Assembly: GCA_963799925.1 (NCBI GenBank)
Contig: CAWCYZ010000004.1
Coordinates: 1,178,001 to 1,242,000, forward strand
Reading direction: 5' to 3'
Length of the DNA: 64,000 bases
From: DATBQN01 sp963799925
GTDB taxonomy: Bacteria; Acidobacteriota; Thermoanaerobaculia; Multivoradales; UBA5704
The first letter of the stretch is position 1; every line of letters starts with the position of its first letter. Positions 56,924 through 64,000 of this stretch are shown here, piece after piece. The notes beneath the pieces are model-generated. The model was given only the letters and a program-made list of their open reading frames with translations, made no database searches and was not told the origin of the DNA. The position numbers were made by a program, and so were the translations under genes.

Positions 56924-57587
56924 GCGGCAGCCTCGACGGCTCGGGCGCCGGCGAGCGCCTGCGGCTTGCCTGCCTCTCGCTCCTCGCCGCCGGGCTCATC
57001 CGCACCCTGCGCGCCACGGTCCGCCTGCGCTATCACGGCGCCGAGCGGGTGCGGGCCTGGGAGGCCGCGGACGAGCATTTCATCCTCGCCTTCTGGCACC
57101 GCCATCTGCTGCTGATGCCCTACGGCTACCGCGGGCGGCGGATCTCGGTGCTGATCTCGCAGAGCCGCGACGGCGAGCTGATCGCGCGGACGGTGGCGCG
57201 CTTCGGGATCGACGCCGCCGCGGCTCGTCCAGCCGCGGCGGCCTGGCGGGGATGCGGTCGCTGCTGCGCCGGGCGGAGGATGGCTGGGACCTCGCCTTCA
57301 CGCCGGACGGTCCGCGCGGCCCCGCCTCCGCGGTGCAGCCCGGGGTGGTGCTCGCGGCGGCGGCGACGGGCCTGCCGATCCAGCCGGTGGCGGTCGCGGC
57401 GAGCCGCGCCCGGCGCCTGCGCTCCTGGGACCGCTTCCTGGTGCCGCTGCCGTTCGCGGCGGTCCACTTCGTCTACGGCGAGCCGCTCACCGTCCCCCGC
57501 CGCGGCGACCTAGCCGCTGCGGCCCGCGAGCTCGCGAATCGGCTGAACGGAGCGGAAGAGGAAGCGGAGCGGCTGGCGAGTGAGTGA
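56920..57587 (+). CDS. Lysophospholipid/lipid A acyltransferase-like protein (DUF374) (one frameshift)
   Basis: About 222 residues; GTG overlaps the msbA stop. ILAFWHRHLLLMPY, VLISQSRDGELIARTVARFG, LAFTPDGPRGP and VVLAAAATGLPIQPVAVAAS are the DUF374 motifs. The frame breaks near 57225. Its place after lpxB and msbA supports acyl or sugar transfer to lipid A precursors. Confidence 0.85.
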
Positions 57588-57629
57588 GGCTCGAGGTCGC
57601 GATATAGGTGCCGTTCTTAAGGAGACTCT

Positions 57630-58517
57630 ATGCGCAGCATGACCGGGTACGGCGAGGCGTCGGCCGAAGGCGAGCGCCACACGATGTCCATCTCGTTGAA
57701 GGCGGTCAACCACCGCTTTCTCGACCTGCAGGTGCGGATCGGCGAGGAGGCGCGGGGGAGCGAGCCCGCCCTTCGCGAGCTGGTCGGCAAGGAGGTGCAG
57801 CGCGGCCGCGTCGAGATGCGGGTGGACGTCCGCCCGCGCGGCGAGCGGCGCGCCGCGGTCGCCGTCCATCTGGGGCTCGTCGAGGCGGCGGTCGCGGCGA
57901 CGCAGCGGCTGGTCGAGCAGGGGCTCCTCGAGCGCGGCTTCGCCGCCGGCGACCTGCTGCGCATCCCCGAGGCCTTCCGGGTGGAGCTCGAGGGCGGCGG
58001 CTGGGAGGAGAGCGACGACGAGCTGCTCCTCGGCGTCGCCAGGGACGCCGTCGCCCAGCTCGTCGCCGGCCGCGAGCGCGAGGGGGCGAGCCTCAAGGCG
58101 GCGATGGAGGAGCGCCTGGTCCTCCTCGACGCGGTGGCCGGCCGCCTCGACGCCCTGCGCGGCGCCGTGCGCGACGAGATGGCGGCGGCGCTCCGGCGCC
58201 GGCTGGCCGAGCTCCTGGCCGGCCAGCCGGGGCAGGCGCTCGACGAGGCGCGGGTGGCCCAGGAGGTCGCCATCCTCGTCGACCGCGGCGACGTCAGCGA
58301 GGAGATCGACCGCCTGCGCGCGCACCTCGCCCACTTCCGCGAGGTGGGAGCGGAGCGCGGCCCCGCCGGCAAGCGGCTCGACTTCCTCACCCAGGAGATC
58401 TTCCGCGAGCTCAACACCCTGGGCTCCAAGTGCCGCAACGCCGAGATGACCCGCGCCGTCCTCGACGCCAAGGTCCTCTGCGAGCAGATCCGCGAGCAGG
58501 TGCAGAACGTCGAATAG
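57630..58517 (+). CDS. yicC: YicC family endoribonuclease
   Basis: The protein has 295 residues, ATG behind AAGGAG. MRSMTGYGEASAEGERHTMS at the N-terminus and QEIFRELNTLGSKCRNAEMT at the C-terminus are the two conserved blocks of YicC. VNHRFLDLQVRI is also typical. It acts on RNA in the cytoplasm. The order yicC…gmk-rpoZ-coaBC is conserved in many bacteria. Confidence 0.95.
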   Translation: MRSMTGYGEASAEGERHTMSISLKAVNHRFLDLQVRIGEEARGSEPALRELVGKEVQRGRVEMRVDVRPRGERRAAVAVHLGLVEAAVAATQRLVEQGLLERGFAAGDLLRIPEAFRVELEGGGWEESDDELLLGVARDAVAQLVAGREREGASLKAAMEERLVLLDAVAGRLDALRGAVRDEMAAALRRRLAELLAGQPGQALDEARVAQEVAILVDRGDVSEEIDRLRAHLAHFREVGAERGPAGKRLDFLTQEIFRELNTLGSKCRNAEMTRAVLDAKVLCEQIREQVQNVE

Positions 58518-58610
58518 GCCGGGCCGGGGATGGGGGCTGGACGAGCTGCCGCGGCGCGGGGCTGCGGGGCGGCCTGGGCATGGGCCTCTCATTACGAATA
58601 TCATCATCCG

Positions 58611-59882
58611 ATGCCCGGACCCGAGCAGGACCTCGAGCTCGAGATGCAGGACGTGGTCGCCGGCCGCCCGCCGCGCACGGAGACCTACAAGGGCTTCCGG
58701 GTCGTCCCCAGCCAGCTCACCGGCCAGGGCTCGGCCAACTGGCCGATCGGCAGCGAGGCGATCAACTACTCGGCCAACGGCAACGCCCTGGGCGCCCGCG
58801 ATCGCCTCCTGGCCTTTCTGCTCGCCGAGCGCGGCCGGTGGATGGGCAACGAGGAGGACAGCACCATCTACGGCGGCATGCACCTGCGCGCCTGGGCACA
58901 GATCCACGCCGCCGCCACCCGGGGCGGGGACGGCGAGCTCGCCGCGGCCGCTCTCGACATCGGGGCGGTCTGGTTCCTGCTGCGGCTCCTCGGGGAGTGC
59001 CCGGACGCCCAGATCCTCCACGTCGGCTTCCGCTCCGGCGGCCACGATCCCCGCTCGGGCGTCGCCTGGGACCGCGCCACGCTGGCCCTCGCCCGCCGCG
59101 ACTCGGCGGCGATCCAGGCGGCGATCGCGGCCGGCAAGAAGAGCGGGGCGGCGATCGCCATCAGCCCGCAGTGGGCGGTCTTCAAGATGCTGCAGCCGCC
59201 GCTCACGGCGATGCTGGCGCAGGCGGAGCCGTGGCTGAGCTCCCTGCCCGCAGGCGTCGGCCTGGCCCAGCCCATCCATTTCCTCACCTGGCGGGAGAGC
59301 TCCGGCGCCGTCCTCGCCCAGCTCGCCTTCCTGCAGGGCCACGACGGGGCCGACGGGAACGGCAACACGCCGCCGCTGATGGCCGCGCTCTGGCAGGCCG
59401 GCGCGCTCTCCTACCTGCCGGCCGCTGGAGGGACGCGCTTCCGGCAGCAGCTCGAGGTCGTCGAGATGACCTTGACCCCCGGCCTGCTCACCTACCAGTC
59501 CAACAAGCAGGGCACCCAGACGCTCGATCTCCCCGCCGGCGAGCCCGAGCACCTGGTGATCGGGGTGAGGGCGTCCCCCCCCGACTCCACCGTGACCGAC
59601 GGCTCCTCGACGCCGGCCGTGCCGCCCACCCCCTCCGGGCCGCCGGAGCCCCCCATCCCGCCGCGCACCCCGGCCGAGATCGCGGCGGACATCCGCGCGC
59701 TGCAGGTCAGCAACCAGCTGAAGGGGAAGCGGAACGAGATCGCCCAGGAGGTCTCCGGGGAGATCGAGCCGTGGCGGTCGATGGTAGAGGCCGCCGACGA
59801 CCTCGCCACCCTGGGGAAAGGGGCCGACGTCGCCAAGCTGGCGGCGGAGGTGCGGCGGCTGGGGGGCGTGAGCGCAGCTTGA
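58611..59882 (+). CDS. Hypothetical protein between yicC and gmk
   Basis: About 423 residues from ATG 58611 (the frame is open from 58530). No signal peptide. The N-terminal 300 residues are alpha/beta with repeated alanine-rich helices (LHVGFRSGGHDPRSG, NSANGNALGARDRLLAF-like segments); a proline-rich linker (about 345-375) leads to a helical C-terminus (NEIAQEVSGEIEPWRSMVEA). I recognise no family. It interrupts a usually tight gene order. Confidence 0.65.
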   Translation: MPGPEQDLELEMQDVVAGRPPRTETYKGFRVVPSQLTGQGSANWPIGSEAINYSANGNALGARDRLLAFLLAERGRWMGNEEDSTIYGGMHLRAWAQIHAAATRGGDGELAAAALDIGAVWFLLRLLGECPDAQILHVGFRSGGHDPRSGVAWDRATLALARRDSAAIQAAIAAGKKSGAAIAISPQWAVFKMLQPPLTAMLAQAEPWLSSLPAGVGLAQPIHFLTWRESSGAVLAQLAFLQGHDGADGNGNTPPLMAALWQAGALSYLPAAGGTRFRQQLEVVEMTLTPGLLTYQSNKQGTQTLDLPAGEPEHLVIGVRASPPDSTVTDGSSTPAVPPTPSGPPEPPIPPRTPAEIAADIRALQVSNQLKGKRNEIAQEVSGEIEPWRSMVEAADDLATLGKGADVAKLAAEVRRLGGVSAA

Positions 59883-59906
59883 GCGAGGGCAGGGGAGGCT
59901 CGGCCA

Positions 59907-60614
59907 TTGTGCTATCCTCTTCGCGGCGCGAGCGTCCCGCGCCTTCCCAACCCACTGAACCCCTTGAGCGAAGCGGTCCACCGCGGCGAGCTGTTCATCC
60001 TTTCGGCGCCTTCCGGCACCGGAAAGACGACGCTCATCCAAAGCATGATGACCGGGGGGCTCGCCGGCTTCGGCGGCCTCGCCTTCTCGGTCAGCCACAC
60101 CACCCGCGCCCCGCGCGCCGGCGAGACCGCCGGGCGCGACTACCACTTCGTCGACCATGGCACCTTCCAGGCGATGATCGCCGCCGACCGCTTTCTCGAG
60201 TGGGCGCAGGTCCACGACAACTATTACGGCACCTCGAAGGACGAGGTCTTCCCCCGCCTGGAGCAGGGGATCGACGTGCTGATGGACATCGACGTCCAGG
60301 GGGCGGAGCGGGTCCTCGCCCGCTACCCGGAGGCGCACAGCATCTTCATCATGCCGCCCTCCTATGCCGTCCTCGAGAGCCGGCTCCGCCGCCGCGCCCT
60401 CGACTCGGAAGCGGAGATCGCCCGCCGCCTCGCGGTGTCGCTGTGGGAGATGCGACGTTACGATCGGTATCGATATGTTATCATCAACGATGATGCACAC
60501 CGCGCGAGCGACGTGCTGGCTGCCATCGTTCTCGAGAAGCGGCACCGTCAGGAACGCATGCGCGCGCGGGTCGACGACATCCTGAAGGATTTCCAAGACA
60601 GGAGCTCCCTATGA
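59907..60614 (+). CDS. gmk: Guanylate kinase
   Basis: The protein has 235 residues from TTG 59907, which has GGGGAGG upstream; TTG 59964 (LSEAVHRGELF) would give the standard length. P-loop SAPSGTGKTT, FSVSHTTRAPRAGE (GMP binding), GRDYHFVD and DVLMDIDVQGAERV are all present. It phosphorylates GMP to GDP. It overlaps rpoZ by 4 nt. Confidence 0.95.
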   Translation: MCYPLRGASVPRLPNPLNPLSEAVHRGELFILSAPSGTGKTTLIQSMMTGGLAGFGGLAFSVSHTTRAPRAGETAGRDYHFVDHGTFQAMIAADRFLEWAQVHDNYYGTSKDEVFPRLEQGIDVLMDIDVQGAERVLARYPEAHSIFIMPPSYAVLESRLRRRALDSEAEIARRLAVSLWEMRRYDRYRYVIINDDAHRASDVLAAIVLEKRHRQERMRARVDDILKDFQDRSSL

Positions 60615-60949
60615 AGAAGACCAAGGCGGCGGCCGGCGAGGCAGCCGGTCCGGGAAGCCTTTCGCAAAAAGAAGAGGACCCGCTGCCGAACGACGAGCGC
60701 GCCCCCAACCGGGTGGACAGCAAATTCCGCTTCGTGCTGGTCTCCGCCCAGCGGGCCGAGCAGCTGATGCGCGGCGCGCGGCCGAAGGTGGAGGTCAGCG
60801 GCCGGCAGAAGCCGACCAAGGTGGCGATGCAGGAGGTCTCGAGCGACCTCGTCGACTGGGACTACGGTCCCGCGCCCGTGCCGGAGCCCAGCGAGACGGC
60901 CGAGCCTGGCGCCGAGGGGCAGGCGGTCCCCACCGAAGAGGTCCACTAG
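60611..60949 (+). CDS. rpoZ: RNA polymerase omega subunit
   Basis: The protein has 112 residues. The core SKFRFVLVSAQRAEQLMRGA followed by KPTKVAMQEVSSDLVDW matches omega, with acidic extensions at both ends. ATG overlaps the gmk stop and has AGGAG upstream. It assists RNA polymerase assembly. Confidence 0.9.
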   Translation: MKKTKAAAGEAAGPGSLSQKEEDPLPNDERAPNRVDSKFRFVLVSAQRAEQLMRGARPKVEVSGRQKPTKVAMQEVSSDLVDWDYGPAPVPEPSETAEPGAEGQAVPTEEVH

Positions 60950-60981
60950 CCGAGCCTGGCGGACGAGACGGGCGGCGCGTC

Positions 60982-62265
60982 GTGCGGGTGCTCCTGGGAG
61001 TGAGTGGCGGCATCGCCGCCTACAAGGCGGCGGAGGTGGTGCGGCGTCTCCGCGGGCGCGGTTGCGAGGTGCGCTGCGCTCTCACCGCGAGCGCCCGCTC
61101 GTTCGTCACCCCGCTCACCCTGGAGGTCCTCACCGGCCGGCCGGTCCTCGGCGAGGAGTATCTCGCGGCGACCGGCAGCGGCGAGGAGGGGCACATCGAG
61201 GCGGCCGCCTGGGCGGACGTCCTCTGCGTCGCTCCGGCGACCGCCCACCTCCTCGCCCGCCTCGCCCTCGGCCTCGCCGACGACTTCCTGACCACCACCG
61301 CCCTCGCCTTCGAAGGTCCGCTGGTCCTCGCCCCGGCCATGCACACGGCGATGTGGGCGAAGCCCACCGTCCGCGAGCACGCCGCCACGCTCGCCGGGCG
61401 CGGCGCCCGCCTGGTCGGGCCGGTCGAAGGCCCGCTCGCCTCGGGCGAGGTGGGGATGGGACGGATGGCCGATCCGGAGGCGATCGCCGACGCGGTGCTG
61501 GCGGCGGCGCCCGCCGCCGAGCGCCCGCGGCCCCCCTCCAGGGTTGGGATCGAGGCGGTGCCCGGCGATCCGCTGGCCGATCGCGCGGTGATCGTCACCG
61601 CCGGTCCCACCCATGAGCCGCTCGACCCCGTGCGCTTCCTCGGCAACCGCTCGAGCGGCAAGATGGGCTTCGCCCTCGCCGCCGCGGCGGCGCGCCGCGG
61701 GGCGCGCGTCACGCTGATCGCCGGTCCCGTCGCCCTGGCGACGCCGCCGGGGGTGGTGCGGATCGACGTCGAGACCGCCGCCGAGATGGAGCGCGCGGTC
61801 GCCGCCGCGGCGCCCGCGGCGGACCTGATCGTCATGGCCGCGGCGGTCGCCGACTTCCGGCCGCGCGCGGTCGCTCGCGAGAAGATCAAGAAGGAGCACG
61901 GCGTGCCGGCCCTCGACCTCGAGGCGACGCCGGACATCCTGGCCGGCCTCCGCGGCCTGGCGGCTCACGCCGTCACCGTCGGCTTCGCCGCCGAGACCGC
62001 GGACCTCGAGGCCAACGCCCGCGCCAAGCTCGAGCGCAAGGGAGTCGACTTCCTGGTGGCGAACGACGTCTCGCGCCACGACATCGCCTTCGGCTCCGAC
62101 GCCAACGAGGTCACCGTCTTGCGCCGCGGCGGGCCGCCCGTCTTCTTCGGCCGCCAGCCGAAGGGCGAGCTCGCCGCCCATCTCCTCGACCTCTTCGCCG
62201 CGGCGCTCGCCGGCCGGGCGCGGCCGGTCTCGCAACCGCGCTCCGCTCCGGCCGCCGCCTCCTGA
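60982..62265 (+). CDS. coaBC: Phosphopantothenoylcysteine synthetase/decarboxylase
   Basis: The protein has 427 residues, GTG start. The decarboxylase domain has LLGVSGGIAAYKAAEVVRRL, VAPATAHLLARLALG and LAPAMHTAMW. The synthetase domain has VIVTAGPTHEPLDPVRFLGN, SSGKMGFALA and VAREKIKKE. It performs two steps of coenzyme A synthesis; FMN binds the first domain. Confidence 0.95.
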   Translation: MRVLLGVSGGIAAYKAAEVVRRLRGRGCEVRCALTASARSFVTPLTLEVLTGRPVLGEEYLAATGSGEEGHIEAAAWADVLCVAPATAHLLARLALGLADDFLTTTALAFEGPLVLAPAMHTAMWAKPTVREHAATLAGRGARLVGPVEGPLASGEVGMGRMADPEAIADAVLAAAPAAERPRPPSRVGIEAVPGDPLADRAVIVTAGPTHEPLDPVRFLGNRSSGKMGFALAAAAARRGARVTLIAGPVALATPPGVVRIDVETAAEMERAVAAAAPAADLIVMAAAVADFRPRAVAREKIKKEHGVPALDLEATPDILAGLRGLAAHAVTVGFAAETADLEANARAKLERKGVDFLVANDVSRHDIAFGSDANEVTVLRRGGPPVFFGRQPKGELAAHLLDLFAAALAGRARPVSQPRSAPAAAS

Positions 62266-63065
62266 TGCCCCGCCAGATCGTGCCGCCGGAGCTCGCCCCC
62301 GTCCTCGAGTACCTCGGGGCCATCGGCTACGGCGATCTCTATCTCACGGGCCCCGCCGCGGCGGCTCCGGCGAGCGCTCCCCCTGCCGTCGCCGCGCCCC
62401 TGTCGATGGATGCGGCGCGCCCGGCCGCGCTCGGCTCCCGCGCTCCCGCCACCCCGGCCGACCTCGAGGCGCGGGTCGCCCGCCTGAGCGAGCTCTCGGG
62501 GCAGGTCGCGGTCTGCCGGCTGTGCCGCCTCTGCGAGACGCGCAACCGGACCGTCTTCGGCTCGGGCGCCGCCGGCTCCGACCTGCTGTTCATCGGCGAG
62601 GGACCGGGGGCCGAGGAGGATCGCCAGGGGCTGCCTTTCGTCGGGCGGGCGGGCGAGCTGCTGACCAAGATCATCCAGGCGATCGGCAGGACGCGCGAGG
62701 AGGTCTACATCGCGAACATCGTCAAATGCCGGCCGCCCGGCAACCGCGATCCGCAGCCCGACGAGGTCGCCGCCTGCCGCCCCTACCTCGAGGAGCAGAT
62801 CGCGCTCGTCCAGCCCAAGGTGATCGTCGCCCTCGGGCGGATCGCCGCGCAGACCCTCCTCGGCAACGACACGCCGATCGGCCGCCTGCGCGGCCGCTGG
62901 TTCACGGTCCAGGGTCTGCCGACGATGGTGACCTATCATCCGGCCGCTCTGCTGCGCAACCCGGGCCTCAAGCGGCCCACCTGGGAGGACCTGCAGCAGG
63001 TTCGCGATCGTCTGCTGGAAACGGCGGCGGGATCGCCGGCATCCGGCGCCCCATCCGCCGGCTGA
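62265..63065 (+). CDS. Uracil-DNA glycosylase, family 4
   Basis: The protein has 266 residues. The start ATG shares one base with the coaBC stop. A ~65-residue Ala/Pro-rich N-terminal region precedes the domain. CRLCRLCETRNRTVFGSG holds iron-sulfur ligands; GEGPGAEEDRQGLPFVGRAG is the active-site motif; NIVKCRPPGNRDP and TYHPAALLRNP complete the family pattern. It removes uracil from DNA. Confidence 0.93.
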   Translation: MPRQIVPPELAPVLEYLGAIGYGDLYLTGPAAAAPASAPPAVAAPLSMDAARPAALGSRAPATPADLEARVARLSELSGQVAVCRLCRLCETRNRTVFGSGAAGSDLLFIGEGPGAEEDRQGLPFVGRAGELLTKIIQAIGRTREEVYIANIVKCRPPGNRDPQPDEVAACRPYLEEQIALVQPKVIVALGRIAAQTLLGNDTPIGRLRGRWFTVQGLPTMVTYHPAALLRNPGLKRPTWEDLQQVRDRLLETAAGSPASGAPSAG

Positions 63066-63193
63066 TCGACGAGAGGAGCGGGAGGCCGGCGGCGCCGCGT
63101 GGCACGTCTCTCAAGCAACTTCCGATAGTTCGATAAGCTGGACACGCCGTGACGGAGCTGTTACGTTCCGAGAGACAAGCGTGCGATAGAAGC

Positions 63194-63829
63194 ATGGCAA
63201 GTCCGTTTGAACAGCTCCCCACGGACCGTTTCGGCGATCTGGTGCACCGGGTCAAGCCGCGTCTGAAGAGCCTTCTCGCCAAGTACCGCATCCCGCCGCA
63301 GGATACCGAAGACCTGCTGCAGACGACCCTCCTCCAGCTGGTCCATCACTGGGACCGCATCCGCGATCACGAGGCATGGCTGATCGGCACGCTGAAGCGC
63401 CAGTGCCTGATGTATTGGCGGGCGCAGCGCCGCCGCCTCTACTCGGCGGTCGATTCCGCGCTCCTCGAGCTCATGTCGCCGGCGGTCGAGCCGGAGCAGG
63501 AACGCGCCGAGCTGCTCCGCGACGTGCAGAGGTTGATCGATCGGCTGCCCGACCGTTGCCGGTCGCTCCTCGCGCTGCGGTTTCGTCTGGGCTACGAGCC
63601 GCCGGAGGTGGCCGAGCGCATGGGGTACAGCGCGGCGAGCATCGGCAAGATCACCACCCGCTGCCTCGCCGCGCTGAACCGCGAGCTGCTCGCCGCGGGC
63701 GCCGGCGAGGGGCGGATCTCCCGCTTGACCGGCTGCGCCGGCTGCTCCTCGCGGGCGGGAGCCACGGGCGCTCTGGACGGTCCCGCGTCCGCTGCGCCCG
63801 CTCCGGAGCGGGCGCGGGCCCGGCGCTGA
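63194..63829 (+). CDS. Sigma-70 family RNA polymerase sigma factor (ECF-like)
   Basis: About 211 residues from ATG 63194; GTG 63149 is an alternative. Region 2 is DTEDLLQTTLLQLVHHWDRI with the core-binding helix; region 4 is LPDRCRSLLALRFRLGYEPP plus SAASIGKITTRCLAALNREL. A Cys-containing tail (TGCAGCSS) follows. It should direct transcription of a small regulon. No anti-sigma gene is visible before the window ends. Confidence 0.88.
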   Translation: MASPFEQLPTDRFGDLVHRVKPRLKSLLAKYRIPPQDTEDLLQTTLLQLVHHWDRIRDHEAWLIGTLKRQCLMYWRAQRRRLYSAVDSALLELMSPAVEPEQERAELLRDVQRLIDRLPDRCRSLLALRFRLGYEPPEVAERMGYSAASIGKITTRCLAALNRELLAAGAGEGRISRLTGCAGCSSRAGATGALDGPASAAPAPERARARR

Positions 63830-63869
63830 TCGCCGGCCCTCGCCGGCTCTGCGCCCCTCCATCTCCTCC

Positions 63870-64000
63870 ATGGACTCCGCCGCCGCCGATCCCGCCGGCG
63901 CGATCCAACCTCCCCATCTCGCCCGCCTGCTGCGGCGCCTGCGCGCGCTCGACGCCCCCCTGATCGAGGTCTGGGGCTGGCCGGGGAGCGGCCGCAGCGC
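63870..64000 (+). CDS. Start of an unidentified protein with a possible P-loop
   Basis: The frame begins MDSAAADPAGAIQPPHLARL and runs to the window edge. GWPGSGRS near residue 37 may be a nucleotide-binding loop. Too short for a family call. Confidence 0.5.
   Translation, partial: MDSAAADPAGAIQPPHLARLLRRLRALDAPLIEVWGWPGSGRS

Overview
The window is very GC-rich bacterial chromosome (roughly 70% by eye). It is probably from an Acidobacteriota lineage, perhaps near Thermoanaerobaculia. The clues are an ADOP-type FtsX/MacB permease, several secreted proteins sharing an unnamed C-terminal domain, a Gram-negative lipid A block (lpxB, msbA, acyltransferase) and long runs of genes with 4-nt stop/start overlaps. 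This placement is an inference from gene content, not a phylogeny.

Layout. 0-9.5 kb: permease fragment, OmpW-like barrel, a 21-bp phased palindromic array, a secreted Cys-rich protein with a carboxypeptidase-regulatory-like partner, a PilB ATPase, an EamA transporter and a sugar dehydrogenase. 9.9-17.8 kb: a translationally coupled operon of acyl carrier protein, ketosynthase, a ketosynthase-like partner lacking all catalytic residues, a CrtI-like FAD enzyme, a flavin halogenase-like enzyme and a carotenoid-cleavage oxygenase. I know of no described pathway with this composition, and it is the best candidate for an undescribed system. 17.8-22.3 kb: an island of repeats, an IS200/IS605 element, an IS110/IS1111 element with subterminal repeats and structured non-coding flanks, and two lower-GC genes bounded by attC-like sites. 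22.3-28.6 kb (minus strand): polysaccharide genes, including a GT2-flippase fusion. 28.6-45.5 kb: metabolism, transport, a radical SAM protein, a hybrid histidine kinase, a peroxiredoxin, a metzincin protease and duplicated methyltransferases. 45.5-50.4 kb: a truncated and a full group II intron, two MITE copies, a third phased array, and queG with the full intron after its third codon. 50.4-64 kb: housekeeping genes (rpsA, HU/IHF, HIT, lpxB, msbA, yicC, gmk, rpoZ, coaBC, uracil-DNA glycosylase, sigma factor).

Three ~20-21-bp phased arrays (1.9, 18.1 and 46.4 kb) have different unit sequences but the same spacing, each in a gene-poor stretch. I do not recognise this repeat class.

Caution: many genes carry single-base frameshifts. 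They are densest at about 53.2-56.4 kb, inside genes that must be intact in a living cell (rpsA, lpxB, msbA), so most are probably consensus errors. Such genes are annotated over their full span with the breaks noted.
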